The notes beneath the pieces are model-generated. The model made no database searches. It saw only the letters and a list, made by a program, of their open reading frames with translations, and was not told the DNA's origin. This document shows, one piece after another, positions 42,834-53,911 of a stretch of 64,000 nt of DNA. The stretch's first letter is position 1; each line of letters starts with the position of its first letter. Origin of the DNA: Loripinus fragilis (lineage: Eukaryota; Mollusca; Bivalvia; Lucinida; Lucinidae); NCBI GenBank assembly GCA_964019695.1, contig OZ026518.1:87415950-87479949 (forward strand), written 5' to 3'. Both the position numbers and the translations under genes were made by a program.

Positions 42834-43197
42834 TAATATGTATTGAGTTTCCTGTTACTTTTCAAACAAACAAATATCAAGTGACTGTCAATGTCCTTGA
42901 CCCGAGCCATGGGAAAACTTGCTTATACATTAAATGAACAACAAAGGTGCAGATTTATGCAGTCTGATCTGCACATTTGCTGTTCAGTTCCATTAGTATA
43001 ATTGCTATATTCACCAAATTTGCAAGACTGTAGAATGTCTCTGTCAGTGTGCAGGCGACTGGCTCGAGTCTAACCCAGTAGTTCTTTGTGACGTGACTCA
43101 ATGCAATATGATGATGCCTTCTTGCATGTGTCAAGGTCAAATTTAACCAGTGCAGTTGAAAGGGTCAGGGCAAACTGCAGTCAAATTTATATAGTTA

Positions 43198-43410
43198 TTA
43201 ACCCTTAAAGCGCCACCTATAATTTGCAGCAGACGACTTTTTCAAATTTTGCTACTTTTTCAAAAAAAAAACAAATAAGGCCTGAAATTTCATAAGAATC
43301 ATCAGCCAGCAGACGATTCTCATGAAATATCATACCTTATTTTTGTTGAAAACTAGGAAAGATGTTGCAAAACTTGTTGTCTGCTGCAGTCGTGATTGGC
43401 GCTTTAAGGG
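43198..43410. mobile_element. MITE, TTAACCCTTAAAG ends, copy 2
   Basis: It runs from 'ttaacccttaaagcgccacc' to 'gtgattggcgctttaaggg'. The middle is a hairpin built of 'agcagacgactttttcaaat', 'gaaatttcataagaatcatc', 'gatgattctcatgaaatatc'-like arms. Confidence 0.75.
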
Positions 43411-43427
43411 CATCCATGGGATGATTT

Positions 43428-43620
43428 TGTTTATTTTGTTTGACTTGATTCTTTACGGCCCATCAACAATTTGGACGGGTCCACCTGGGTTGAACCAGTA
43501 CTAAGCTAGAATAAATGCGTCTTGCTCAAGGACCACAACGCAGTGACGCCGGTGAGGCTTGAACTCCCTGCCCCTCAGTCTCCAGTCAAGCACTCTACCA
43601 CTGAGCCACTGCACTCCCTC
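43428..43620 (-). mobile_element. tRNA-derived SINE, copy 5
   Basis: Full length, with tRNA-like head at the right end ('ctaccactgagccactgc') and a slightly shortened tail ('catcaacaatttggacggg'). Same orientation as the other copies; no clear target duplication. Confidence 0.85.
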
Positions 43621-43844
43621 CCTTCTATGTGGATCTTGGGCGTACAATACTTACATGGAATGATTTCAGACGTAGGGTATAAATATTGGTATTGTTGTTC
43701 CGAAATTTTCTCTTACTTTTTGAACCTAGTGAGCATAGAGATGAGCCTGCCTTTGTAGCCAGCTGTCAGGTCCTTTTTTAACTTTTCGTAAGTCCTTTCA
43801 ACAATAAATGTAAATCTATCTGGATGTGTATATGATGAAATTGA

Positions 43845-44062
43845 ATTCTACATAAATTTCAAACACTAATTGCCTGCCAAAAAGGCCTAGACAAACAGTG
43901 CAGACCCAGATCAGACTGCTTCTTCAGAAGCAAACTGATCGGGGTCTGCACTGTTTACTTTTCTGACAACAGTTTTGTAAATTCCAGCCCTGACAACCAA
44001 CAATTTATTTGAGAACAGAAAGAGCAAAGTGGTTTAAATTTTAGAACATTTACTGTATACAC
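43845..44062. mobile_element. MITE with 'gcctgccaaaaaggcctag' core
   Basis: The right end 'ttttagaacatttactgta' resembles the ends of the 3.7 kb element. The core holds 'cagacccagatcagactgct' against 'gatcggggtctgcactg'. A shorter relative is at 5078-5230 and another at 51225-51345. Confidence 0.55.
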
Positions 44063-44093
44063 ACAGTGCACATTTTAGACCAAATATGGTGGT

Positions 44094-44289
44094 TGATTTG
44101 TTTTGTTTGATTTGATTCTTTACGTCCCATCAACAATCTTTCAGTTATATAGGAACGGGTCTTCCTGTGTTAAACCAGTACTTAGCTAGTTCTTGCTCAA
44201 GGACACAAGGCAGTGACACCGTTGAGGCTTGAACCCGGGGCCCCTGGATCTCGAGGCAAGCACTCTACCACTGAGCAACTGCTCTCCCT
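44094..44289 (-). mobile_element. tRNA-derived SINE, copy 6, with target duplication
   Basis: Flanked by an exact 10 bp direct repeat ATATGGTGGT at 44084-44093 and 44290-44299. The tRNA-like head is at the right end; internal deletion near 'cttagctagttcttgctc'. Confidence 0.9.
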
Positions 44290-44586
44290 ATATGGTGGTA
44301 GAGAAAATCCTTGAAAGAACAATAATAAACATAATAAAGACTTTCCAAATCTTAATCATTTAATAATGTGAACAGTTCTAGCGTAGCATCACAAATTACA
44401 TGTATACAGGGGGTGACCAAATGACCCAAGGAACAATAATCACAAGAAAACCTCATCCAATTCAGCTTCCTTTGACTGCCATAAAAAGCATGGAATCAGG
44501 TCATCTAGTGCTCTTTATTTCAACCATATAGCTGCCCCGCTTAGTTTTTCTACAAACAATTTCATAGCCTTCAAATGTCTGACAGC

Positions 44587-44711
44587 TTTGTTTGATTTGA
44601 TTCTTAACGTCCCAGTCAACAATCTTTCAGTTACGTCGGGACAGGTCTTCCTGGGTTGAACCAGTACTAAGCCTTGCTCAAGGACACAATGCAGTGACGC
44701 CGGTGAGGCTC
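44587..44711 (-). mobile_element. tRNA-derived SINE, copy 7, 5'-truncated
   Basis: Only the tail and body remain (about 125 bp, ending 'gccggtgaggct'); the tRNA head is missing. It is flanked by a 15 bp direct repeat CAAATGTCTGACAGC (44572-44586) / CAAATGTCTGATAGC (44712-44726). A 5'-truncated copy with target duplications is what incomplete reverse transcription would leave. Confidence 0.9.
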
Positions 44712-44811
44712 CAAATGTCTGATAGCAACTGCTCTGAAATGATATGGCATAATTCAGTAATATTGGCATAGCTCCCATTATGCATGTGCATAATACAAAT
44801 AATGACATCGA

Positions 44812-44990
44812 AGGGAGGTCACCTAATGTGGTAAAAGTGAACTTCCACCATACCATAAGGAACTGCTCTTAAAGGAAAGAATTGGCTCCCTCTGGGGAGC
44901 AAATTATTTCCTTTAAGAGAAGTTCCCATTTTGAAAAGGGACACAATTGAAGAGAATCACTGCTTGTTCCAGTAGTCTCCCTTTGATGTG
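44812..44990. repeat. Hairpin repeat, inverted partner of 34500-34680
   Basis: Reverse complement of the block at 34500-34680: 'ggaggtcacctaatgtgg', 'ggaaagaattggctccc', 'gagaatcactgcttgttcc'. The inner hairpin is kept ('attatttcctttaagaga' arm). Confidence 0.7.
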
Positions 44991-45249
44991 GGTATCTTTT
45001 TCAGCCTTCTGGCTACGCCTTTGACTAATATGCTCCTATAAGCTCTCAACAAGTTCTTTTTGATAAACTTCTGATTTCAAGGAAGTCCAGTAATGCAATT
45101 TCATTATTCATATTTATTCATCATCTGTATGAAAACAGCGTGGATCCTGAGCTGATCTTAATCTACACTGTTTTCCAAAGAGGCTCTCAATATGGTCTAT
45201 AAAAAATTCTGAGGAAACAGACTTTAGGACTGCAAGTCTTATCGTGAAA

Positions 45250-45487
45250 TGAGCAGTGACACGTGATTTCCAACAATGTGGCATTTTGACAAGTGTAGAC
45301 TCAAACAAGCCTGTGCAGGCTCCTTTTAAGCTTAGATACTCAAAATGATGTTCGGTCAGTAGCTTAACAGCCATAGAATAATCAAGCGACTAGCAAAGGC
45401 TCTGATCAGACTGTGCGTATGCGCAGGCTGGTCTGAGCCTTAGCTGGTCACACATACCACATTTTTGGAAATCTCATGTCAGGGCTC
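45250..45487. mobile_element. MITE, TGAGCCGTGACATGAG family, copy 4
   Basis: From TGAGCAGTGACACGTGATTT to 'ggaaatctcatgtcagggctca'. The internal order matches the copy at 40856. Nothing was recognised in the following 500 bases up to 46011. Confidence 0.75.
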
Positions 45488-46011
45488 AAATGTTTCTAAA
45501 AGTGTTTTAATGTGAAGTTTGAAAAGGGAGGAAATACTTTCAATCAGGGTTACAAAATAATGTTGTTTCCCTTTGCAAAAAGTGCTACTTCCCTTTACAA
45601 TATTAGGAGAAATGTGGAGACGCAATTTGTTTCCGTTTCAAATTTCTTACAGTTAACTGTTTATTCCACTAAACTTTCTTGTGATTGGGTCAAAATACTG
45701 TTACTATAGATTAAAATGTCATCAGGTTTTATATCTTAAAAGAGTAGAAAAAGTATAATTCATTAATATGCACTAATTGAAAAAAACTTAATTGATGGTA
45801 TTCTAGTTTCTCCATTATTTAGCATCTTCATGGAAATGGTAGTACCAAAAGGAACAATATATAGCGAAATAAATCTTTAATAATATGTCTTTATGACCCA
45901 GTCAACATTATTGAAGTCATGATGTTAGCTCAGTGTTACTGGACAAACATACCAGTAGACCCCTAAATATTCAATATACAAACTTAACCCAGTTCCAGTT
46001 ACTGGCTACTA

Positions 46012-46219
46012 CAGTAAAAGCTGTCTTAAGCAGACACTCAAAATGAAGATCACAATTGGTTTTCAAGACTGATTACCGCTAAATGCATGTCAAAAGTATT
46101 GCAGAATGCTCCAGGGGGAGCAATCTGCAATACTTTTGACCTTCATTAAGCTACCATTTGTCATTTTAAGACCTGTGTTTTGTCTATTTTTGAGTGGCCT
46201 TTTTAGACAGGTTTTACCG
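46012..46219. mobile_element. pogo/Tigger-like MITE, copy 3
   Basis: Ends CAGTAAAAGCTGTCTTAAGC and 'ttagacaggttttaccg', with TA at 46010-46011 and 46220-46221. Central hairpin 'gcagaatgctccag' / 'gagcaatctgc'. A half copy of the AAGAACC palindromic MITE follows at 46255-46385. Confidence 0.82.
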
Positions 46220-46575
46220 TACCCTATAAAATGCGGGCCCCTGGATAAGAGTGTGTGATTAAAAATTATTTTTCTTGTTTCCGAACCAAAACATATCATT
46301 GAGACGGTTCTTTTGAGTACCCGCAACATATGTTTTGGTTGAGAAATAAGAAAATTATTTTTCTGTTACACACTCTTAACTAAAGGACTGTTGCACGTAC
46401 ATTACAGAATGGAGGAACAGACAAGACTACACAAATATAAACAAGAGTATCACTCACTGTATCAGTAAACATTATTCACCATTAACATGATATGAACTGC
46501 TAGTATACAATTATCTAATAGAAGTTATGCACCAATGAAGACATGCACCAATATGATTATGGCTTATGATATTTA

Positions 46576-46808
46576 CATGGGTGAAAGTTCAAAATTTCAA
46601 AAATCCTGAGCTTTTGAAAATCAAATCTTTAAACTTGCACAATGCCTATGAATATCAACAATTTCAAAATTTAAATGGTCAATTGTCTTTAGATAAACTT
46701 AAATCATATCAAAGAACCATTAGAATCTGTCTAATTCAGGATTTCGAGGATGACAGTCAGCCTCAAAATCCTGAATTCAGGAATAATTTCTGAAAACTTT
46801 CACCCATG
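46576..46808. mobile_element. MITE, CATGGGTGAAAGTT family, copy 3
   Basis: Ends CATGGGTGAAAGTT and AACTTTCACCCATG exactly complementary; subterminal 'tcaaaaatcctgagc' and 'cctgaattcaggaataattt'. Confidence 0.82.
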
Positions 46809-47002
46809 TATTTATAAAGTTTACTCAAACCTGTTCTTGAGATTTTAGTACTTATCACATTTAGGAGCAGCTGTATTAGCGCAGTCTTGCCAGAGCCTAA
46901 TCTGCTAAATACACAAAGTAGGGACATAAGTAGAGGCTCAGGTCTAGTACCACTAGATAGCTGTGCATGCATGTTAAAAAGAGAATTTAGGTAAATGTGA
47001 AG

Positions 47003-47203
47003 CAGTAAAACCTGTGTAAAACGGCCACTCTCAAAAAGACAGAAAATTGGTTTTCAAGACCAATTATCGCTTAATGCAGCTAAGTCAAAAGTATTGCAAA
47101 ATGCTCCAATGGGAGCATTCTGCAATACTTTTGACCTTCATTAAGCTACCATTTGTCATTGAGATCTTTGTTTTGTCTATTTTTGAGTGGCCGTTTTACA
47201 TGT
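47003..47203. mobile_element. pogo/Tigger-like MITE, copy 4, right end degraded
   Basis: The left end CAGTAAAACCTGTGTAAAAC is intact but not preceded by TA. The right end stops at 'gtggccgttttaca' before the terminal bases. The central hairpin 'gcaaaatgctccaatggg' / 'gagcattctgc' is kept. Confidence 0.75.
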
Positions 47204-47552
47204 ACTAAAATCTCATGAATGGGCTCAGTTGAAGATCCCAAAGATTGTTTGACTTTAGCAAACAGAGAAAGTCCAGGTGAGATGACGCATTTTAATGGGT
47301 CTCATCTGGGTCTTAACTGTCGAAATGCAGTAGTTTTGGGGGCTTAATAAAGGACATTTTTGACAAAACTAGTGTAAAGATTTTACTTATCACACTCCAT
47401 ATGAATTAACATTAAAAAGGTTTTAATCATGAAAAATAAGTATAGCACACTACTCTGTAACAAAGGGTATCAAATTAGCTATTTTTCTCCAAGAAAACAT
47501 GTGCTGTGGGTGCTCACATCATTTATAGTTGAATTACGGCTATGATGAAAAA
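47204..47552. other. Unassigned intergenic sequence
   Basis: Only a weak palindromic module near 47265-47320 ('gatgacgcatttt' then 'gggtctcatctgggtctt'). No exon seen. Confidence 0.3.
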
Positions 47553-47761
47553 TTTAACTCTTTGCATGCTGGGTAATTTTTCATAATTTTTTGTGATCTG
47601 ATGATTTTTTTTTTCAAAATTGAAAGTTAAAAAAAAATTCTTTCAGGATTACCATCTGTGTGTCAAACAATTTGAATCCGGATCAGGCCCGATCTGGGCC
47701 CCAGCTGTTTGCAAAGATTATCAGCAGATGACTGAAGTCACCCATAGCAGTGAAAGAGTTC
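47553..47761. mobile_element. MITE, TTAACTCTTTGCATGC family, copy 4
   Basis: From 'ttaactctttgcatgctggg' to 'gcagtgaaagagtt'. Contains 'gtgtcaaacaatttgaatcc' and 'cagctgtttgcaaagatta', with a 'gatcaggcccgatctgggcc' core. Confidence 0.7.
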
Positions 47762-48439
47762 AATCGGAACTGCCTCGGCCAATTCCCTGGAATCAGACCT
47801 TGGATGTACATCGAGGCTCTACTTTGATAATGTGACGCTGACATCACAGAAACCACGCCAACACAATAACAAGTGTGATTGCAGCAAAACAAACCTTTAT
47901 ATATGAAATTTATTTTTTCTGTGAAATCTGACCTGATGCTTCTCTTCCCAATCAACCATTATTACCGTATTTGACCAAATAAGCACACTGTGGGCATAAA
48001 CTGTTTTATCCTCTTCCTTATGTAATCCACATTTTCAACTGTAGGGGTATATGATACCTTACGTTTACTCTTAAGTTATTGAGATGCCCTTAATTTTAAT
48101 GCATTGTAGTCTCCTGATCAGATGCCACACTTCATGTGGCATCTTATCAGGGTCTACACTGTCTGAAAAAGCATTCTATAAGTAGCATTTAGTTCAGTAA
48201 TAGAGAAAAAGAAACTTCTCCACAAAATCTGAAGAAAAGGTCCCTGCTTATATGATACTAACTAAATCATCATCTTGAGAGAAAACATAAAGGTTAAAGT
48301 TCAATGCATTTGTAGAAACATTGTAACAAACAAACATTTTGATATTCAAGTTTTGAAACACACAAGAAATGAGGCAATTTTAAAGTTTGCAATAAATAAA
48401 CAGTGACACTAAACCTTAATTCTAATGCACTTGCTTTTG
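47762..48439. other. Unassigned intergenic sequence
   Basis: No gene seen. A short palindromic module, 'gatgccacacttcatgtggc' and 'atcttatcagggtc', lies at 48120-48155. Confidence 0.3.
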
Positions 48440-48530
48440 TAACCTGATGTCTGATTGGATAACGTCAAAAATTTGCGACAGTATATCCTGCAATATACTG
48501 TCGGAAATTGTTTGACGTCATTTACTCATT
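48440..48530. repeat. Hairpin with 'gacagtatat' arms
   Basis: 'acgtcaaaaatttgcgacag' with 'tatatcctgcaatata' at the tip and the complementary arm 'ctgtcggaaattgtttgacg'. It is probably a hairpin MITE, with the next element inside or beside it. Confidence 0.7.
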
Positions 48531-48619
48531 AATTACGTCACATTTTGTTTAGTGACGTGCTGCTTTATGCTGCTTGCAACACTCAAATTTGAGACGAAAC
48601 TGCAGTATTGCATTAGAAT

Positions 48620-48766
48620 GGGGATAACCATATTCAAAATTTTTATTCGGAGAAGTAATTTGTCGGATATATGTCCGGAAATCATGTTTTACCGTAAAAC
48701 TAAATTTCTAACCGTATATCCGATGATATACCTCCCCAAATGAAAATTTTGAATACAGTTATCCCC
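48620..48766. mobile_element. Short MITE, GGGGATAAC ends
   Basis: A 147 bp element from 'ggggataaccatattcaaaa' to 'ttttgaatacagttatcccc'. The inner arms 'gtcggatatatgtccgg' and 'accgtatatccgatgatata' also pair. Confidence 0.75.
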
Positions 48767-49480
48767 TAAATTATATCAGAAAACATCTATCAATATTAAC
48801 TTTTTCTTTCAATTTTTAAAGATCAAACTGGATATGGACTACGTTTGTGTAAAAATTCAACAAATGAAAAATATAAAAAGGTTCACTCTGTTTTATGCAG
48901 TTAACTTAGGTGATGCTGGCATACTGTACAATCCAAACTAAATCTTTGTTGTCTGAACTTGTAAGGATTTTTTCTCAGGGGGAAAAGCAGCACATTTAAT
49001 TAATTCCTTGTCGCAAGTCCACCACTTAAAGCATTTTATGCTGAATGGAATTTCCCACTCTTATCAATTGGACCAGTCCATTTCCATTTTAAGGGTTGCT
49101 GGGTGGTATTTTTCATTCTTATTCAAATTTCATTAGAACATTCTATAAGCAAACAGAGGAGACCCTTATCAGATCTGGATCTGCACTGTTTGCCTATGTC
49201 CCACAAAAAGGAAGCTAGGCTTATATGTGTTAAAGCATTTTGCTTTCTCTAAACAGTGAAATCATTTGCCCATATTGAGAAATGAATATCTAAGAGAAAT
49301 CTTTTCTCTTAACTCTTATCTTGCCAGTATCTTTTATTTTAAGAAAGTGTCTGCTTGTTATGCACACCAGACTAATTTGAGCATGTAGTAAAAAAAAGTA
49401 CGAAAATTGATCAGACTGCTAAGGGAGAAGTCTGACCTGGGTCAATATTGTTTGCAATGTAGGACATCTGATAGCGGATA
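48767..49480. other. Unassigned intergenic sequence
   Basis: No exon recognised. Two palindromic 'gatcagactgc'/'gtctgacctggg' modules, at about 49150-49200 and 49405-49450. Confidence 0.3.
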
Positions 49481-49484
49481 TCAG

Positions 49485-49670
49485 GCCTTTAGTTAAGAGA
49501 GCGTACCAAAAAATATTTTTCTTGTTTCTCAACCAAAACATATGTTGTGGGTACTCAAAAGAACTGTCTCAATGAGACGGTTCTTTTGAGCACCCAAATT
49601 ATATGTTAAAATTGATGAGTAAGAAAATATTTACTATTTTACGCTCAAAAGTTTGTTTATCTAAACCGAA
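49485..49670. mobile_element. Palindromic MITE with AAGAACC/GGTTCTT core
   Basis: Full-size member: 'ggcctttagttaagagagcg' start, 'aaccaaaacatatgttgtgg', the hairpin 'aagaactgtctcaatgagac', then 'acgctcaaaagtttg' and 'tttatctaaa'. Confidence 0.7.
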
Positions 49671-49764
49671 GGCACTGTCCTACATGGCGAGCAAACTTAA
49701 AGGGTTAACATGGAAATCATTTCTCTTAACACTTTATGAAAATCAATTTCTTTTAACAATGAAA

Positions 49765-50010
49765 TGAGCCGTGACATGAGATGTATAACAATGTGGTATG
49801 CGCGACCAGCAAAGCCTCAGATCAGCCTGTGCATATGCGCAGTCTGATCAGAGCCTTTGCTAGGCAGTAGGCGCTTGAATATTCTATGAGTGTTAAGCAA
49901 CTGACTGAACATCATTAGGAGTTTCTAAGCTTAAAAGGAGGCTGCACAGACTCGTCTGAGTCTGCACTTGTCAAAATGCCACATTGTTGGAAATCACATG
50001 TCACGGCTCA
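49765..50010. mobile_element. MITE, TGAGCCGTGACATGAG family, copy 5
   Basis: The best preserved member: TGAGCCGTGACATGAGATG to 'ggaaatcacatgtcacggctca', about 246 bp. The inner part reads 'gcctgtgcatatgcgcagtc' and 'tctgatcagagcctttgcta'. Confidence 0.85.
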
Positions 50011-50436
50011 AATCATTTCTCTTAATGTGATATGAATGGAGAAATTTCTCTTGGAGAGCACATTAACATAGATCCGGCTAAGCAGTACCTAGGAGCGAAA
50101 CATTTCAATTATTTTCTTATTTTTCAAACAAAACATGTTGGGTACTCAAAAGAACTATTTTAGGAAAATGGGTCTTTTAAGTGTCTTCATATTTTTTCGT
50201 CAAACATAGGGGTATGGGTACCCTCCAGGAGTGTCTGCCTCATGTTAATCCATATCCCACCAATATTTTTGTCCTGAAAATGTTGTCTGCTGAATACATC
50301 TGCTGCATTTATTCAAATGTATTCTATACTATCTTGAAAATGGAAGAAACAATGTGGACCCCGATCAGACCGCTCCTAAGGGAGCAGTCTGATCTGGGTC
50401 CATATCGTTTGCAATGCAGGTTACCAAAGTATAATA
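50011..50436. other. Intergenic / distal RAD23 3' region
   Basis: Holds a degraded AAGAACC MITE (50105-50190) and a strong palindromic module at 50350-50405, 'cccgatcagaccgctcctaa' against 'gggagcagtctgatctgggt'. No exon. Confidence 0.35.
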
Positions 50437-50639
50437 GTTTGTTTGTTTGATTCGATTCTGTACGATTCAGTCAACAATTTTTCAGTTGTGTCAAGACGGG
50501 TCTTCCTTGGTTGAACCAGTACTAAGGAAGGATAAATGTGTCTTGCTCAAGGACACAACACAGTGATGACATTGAGGCTCAAACCCGCGGCCCCTCGGTC
50601 TCGAGTCAAGTACTCTATCACTGAGCCACAGTGCTCCCT
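50437..50639 (-). mobile_element. tRNA-derived SINE, copy 8, with perfect target duplication
   Basis: Flanked by an exact 13 bp direct repeat CCAAAGTATAATA at 50424-50436 and 50640-50652. tRNA-like head at the right. It lies about 200 bases past the RAD23 stop codon in gene sense, so it may be inside the 3' UTR. Confidence 0.92.
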
Positions 50640-50837
50640 CCAAAGTATAATAAACTGATGAGAAAGTAGACAACATTTGTCGCGAATGGCGGGAACAGCC
50701 TTGGTTGAACAATAAGAAAAAAATTCAGAGATACGCCCTTATATTGGAGCTATGCCTCAATTTCCATTAAAACTGGATCATCCTTCTACGGGCAACACGC
50801 CTTGCAATACACTTAGCACATTTGAATGGAATACCGA

Positions 50838-50957
50838 TCAACTTTCATCGTCATCAAAACCTTGGCTTAAAAGAAAGTTAGCTGCTAGTTCCTCGTTCTT
50901 TTCACACGCAAAATAAGCTTGAAGACACATTGCCTCAGTAAATCCTAATGCTTTTAA
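50838..50957 (-). CDS. RAD23: RAD23 last exon (end of UBA2 and stop)
   Basis: 39 codons plus TGA (50840-50838), phase 0, acceptor ...ctcatttcag at 50958. The translation [20 protein letters not shown] then [19 protein letters not shown] completes the C-terminal ubiquitin-associated domain. RAD23 family proteins end almost identically (remembered [19 protein letters not shown]). In RAD23, UBA2 binds ubiquitin chains and protects the protein from proteasomal degradation. No AATAAA-type signal could be chosen with confidence downstream. Confidence 0.95.
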   Translation of the reverse strand, partial: LKALGFTEAMCLQAYFACEKNEELAANFLLSQGFDDDES

Positions 50958-51981
50958 CTGAAATGAGAAAAGAATTGGATCATTTATCATAGGTCCAGTT
51001 AAGCACATTTTTTTTGCCGTAAATATGTGATTATTTTCTTAGCCCTTAGTTTAAACATGTGTTTTGGGTGCTCAAAAGAATGGTCTCATCAAGAGAAATA
51101 GGAAATTTCTTTTTCAACTACTCACTAAAATTTTGAACACTTTCTTTTCTATTCTTAAATAAAATGTTGGTTTTCAGGGCTGAAATTCACGAAGATGCTA
51201 GTCACAATAGCAAACAGGGGAGACCCCGAACAGACTGCTTATGATAGACTGCTTCATCAGAAGCAGGCTGATCTGGGTCTAACTTGTTTGTCTTGGCCTT
51301 TTTGGCAGGCAAATAGTGCTTAAAATTCTAGAACATTTAGCGTAAATCCTCGTCCTAACATTATATTTTGTCCTGAAAGTGTGGTGTGCTTCTTACTTTT
51401 GCTGCATATATGTACATTCAAATGCATGCATGACTACTTTTATGATAGAAGCAAACACTATGAGCCCTGATCTGCTCCTAAGGGAGCAGTCTGATCTGGG
51501 TCCATATTGATTGCAATATAATATACCAAAGTACATAGAGGTGAGCCAGATATGATAAGTGGATGAATCATACTTTACGCAGTTTTGTTGGTAACAAATG
51601 CTTTGTATGCTCCGTAATCTGGTTAAAGCAAACAATTAATCACAAACAAATACCATTTTGACAGCTGACACAATGACCTAATTAAAAACTCTGTGTAGAA
51701 GTAAAAAAGGGTAAACGAGCAGAGTATGATCACAAAAGGAAACTATCTAAATTACATGAGCTGTGGGCTAGCTCACTAAACCGTTGTATGCTTTTACAAC
51801 TTTTGTGTTATGGAGAAAAAAGCATAAAAACTTACTGCATATGGGTATAATTTCCAATATCATGGCTGCACCCTTCCTGTGGCAAATATGATGTCACAAG
51901 TCACGTGTTTCCCTAAGCAGTATTTTTCAGAGTTCAGATGTCGAAATATAGAACATACAATAGTACTGCTTGAATACTCAC
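50958..51981. other. RAD23 last intron
   Basis: Contains a degraded AAGAACC MITE (50988-51115) and two palindromic 'gatcagactgc'-type modules (51225-51290, 51455-51505). The donor side (51981 leftward in coding sense, GTGAGTATTC) shows no recognisable MITE near it. Confidence 0.5.
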
Positions 51982-52143
51982 TCTTTCTATGGCTTCTTTT
52001 TCCTGTGGAGTAACTTGTATGTATCCTCCGCCCCCGCCCATGGGATCTCCACCTGTACCTCCACCCCCACCTCCCTGCTGACCAGGCTCCTCATCTTGAT
52101 CATTCAACATTGCAATAAACCTCTCCTGGTTCTGACTGATCCG
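51982..52143 (-). CDS. RAD23: RAD23 exon: end of XPC-binding region, Gly-rich linker, start of UBA2
   Basis: 54 codons, phase 0 at both ends, acceptor ...tatatttcag at 52144, donor GTGAGT at 51981. It begins RISQNQERFIAMLNDQDEE, then a Gly-rich stretch with two GGGGG runs, and ends YIQVTPQEKEAIER. The last motif opens UBA2 and is a RAD23 hallmark. The next exon continues the domain directly (ER|LKALGF). Splitting UBA2 here matches the vertebrate gene as I remember it. Confidence 0.95.
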
Positions 52144-52987
52144 CTGAAATATAACGAGCAGGCAATAAATACACAATATTGTATTCGACCCAGGGATTTT
52201 TCTACATTTCTGAAGTCGGGGCCAGGGGCCTGTTCAATTTGGGAAAATATCATTTAGCCATCAAAATTGGGAAAACTAGATTCAGCCAAAAGAACTTTCT
52301 CCATTTTAAATTGTCAGATATTTATTGATTATTTATATCAGTGAGTGTAATTGCTAATGAATATACTGGTATGCATCAATGTTTGCAGTCTACTCAGAGC
52401 CTTTGCTAGTCGCTACAATATTCTATGACTGTTAAGCTACTGACCTAACATCATTTGGAGCTTCTAAGGTTAAAAGGAGGCTGCACAGGCTCGTCTGAGT
52501 CTATGTCTGTCAAAATTCCACATTGTTGGAAATTACACGTTGCGGCTCATATATTAAAATTGTTAGATCACCAGTGGTTTCCGAACTAGTAACATTATGT
52601 AATGATACCCATTACAAAGTCATAAATATATTTTGTCAACATCTTAGCGTTTTCACGCCAAAAGATCAATATTTCAAAGTAGTCTTGAGGACATTTGTGC
52701 TCCTTTAATACTAAAATTATAAAAAAAAACACGATAAAATGCTCAGTAAGCCTCATTTATCTTTTTAATACATATAATTCAATAATTCATGAGCACTCAT
52801 GTAATCTTCTCTGTGTAATTTTGAAAAAAATAATTTCTTGTGTGACCTGTAGCAATCATTAAACACACAACACTTGTTGAGGTTGGGTTCGAACTTGTGA
52901 CCCCCTTATGCAATATGATGTGGACAGATTAACAATAAAGGCTACCAAAAGTGTTAACAGTTTAAATTCACACTATATTGTACTGAC
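52144..52987. other. RAD23 intron with MITE fragment
   Basis: 52388-52550 is the right part of a TGAGCCGTGACATGAG MITE ('aaaaggaggctgcacaggct', 'ccacattgttggaaattaca'). Near 52880-52900 the minus strand carries AGTTCGAACCC, a lone B-box-like remnant of a tRNA-derived repeat. Confidence 0.45.
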
Positions 52988-53118
52988 CTGAAGTAACTGT
53001 GGATTTGACTGTCCTATTTGTTGTAATAAGGCGGGAAGCAGCTGTGGGTTACCTTGGATTATTCTACGCATCTGTTGAAACTGTGGCTGATCTCTTAAGA
53101 AAGCTAGAGTATCCTCCC
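52988..53118 (-). CDS. RAD23: RAD23 exon: XPC-binding (STI1-like) domain
   Basis: 131 bp: two bases completing a Gly codon, then 43 codons, acceptor ...gcttttcag at 53119, donor GTCAGT at 52987. The translation [20 protein letters not shown] then [20 protein letters not shown] is the compact helical domain that holds XPC/Rad4 and stabilises it for damage recognition in nucleotide excision repair. The core [30 protein letters not shown] pattern of the family is complete. The next exon continues LLQ|RISQNQ in frame. Confidence 0.96.
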
Positions 53119-53202
53119 CTGAAAAGCAAAGAAGGCTAGAGTACCTTATAAAAAGTAAAAAAAATTCTAGTGAATCCTTTCTTGAAAAGTAAAGAAGGCT
53201 AG

Positions 53203-53393
53203 AGTTTTTATTTGATTTGATTCTTTACATCCGATCAACAATCTTTCAGTTATGTAGGGACGGGTCTTCCTGGGTTGAACCAGTACTAAGCTAGGATTAA
53301 TGTGCCTTGCTCAAGGACACAACACAGTGAGGCTCGAACCCACAGCCCCTCAGTCTTGAGTCAAGCACTCTACCAATGAGCCACTGTGCTCCC
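53203..53393 (-). mobile_element. tRNA-derived SINE, copy 9, with target duplication
   Basis: Exact 10 bp direct repeat AGAAGGCTAG at 53193-53202 and 53394-53403. It lies in the RAD23 intron about 75 bases upstream of the XPC-binding exon in gene sense. The surrounding sequence itself repeats 'agtaaagaaggctagagt' several times (53120-53470), which weakens the duplication as evidence a little. Confidence 0.87.
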
Positions 53394-53403
53394 AGAAGGC
53401 TAG

Positions 53404-53911
53404 TGTGACCTCCCATGAAAAGTAAAAAATAGATAGAATATTTTCTGTTGATAAGTAAAGAAGGCTAGAGTATCCTCCCTTAATAAGGCATGAGTATACT
53501 TCCTAAGGACTCCAGATTAGAGTGCATAATTAAAAATTCATTTTATTATTTCTCAACCAAAACATACTGTTGCTGGTAATCAAAAGAACCGTTTCAAATA
53601 GACGGTTCTTTTGATTACCAACAGCATTATGTCTCGAAGAGACAGTTCTTTTGAGTACTCTAAACATGTTTCAACTGATGGATAATAAATTAATCACAAT
53701 TTTAATAATCACATAAAAAGTTTGCTCATCTGGACCTATGCTCCCTTTCAAAGAGTGTCCGCTGAAACATGTTCGAGTTGAAGGTATAGATTTGTGACCA
53801 GTGACCCCTAGCTGTGATGGAAAAAAAGTTTTCCTATATTCTAAAGCAGTTTTGAAATGCCCCTATTCAGTTATGATCTTCACTAACTGATTAGGTTTCA
53901 GCTATGAACTT
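53404..53911. repeat. RAD23 intron: 'aagaaggctagagt' repeats and a palindromic MITE
   Basis: 53120-53480 repeats 'aaagaaggctagagt' and 'atcctcccttgaaaagtaaa'-like words derived from the exon-adjacent intron. 53520-53735 is an AAGAACC MITE with two hairpin cores, 'caaaagaaccgtttcaaata' / 'gacggttcttttgatta'. Confidence 0.5.

Noticed and set aside
46763..46972. A minus-strand frame containing LGSGKTALIQLLL, which looks like a Walker A motif (tempting as the missing SMC6 N-terminal exon)
   Set aside because: The surrounding residues do not match SMC6 (expected NNGSGKSAVLTAL context) or another ATPase I know, no second exon fits nearby, and the frame runs into a MITE. Probably chance.
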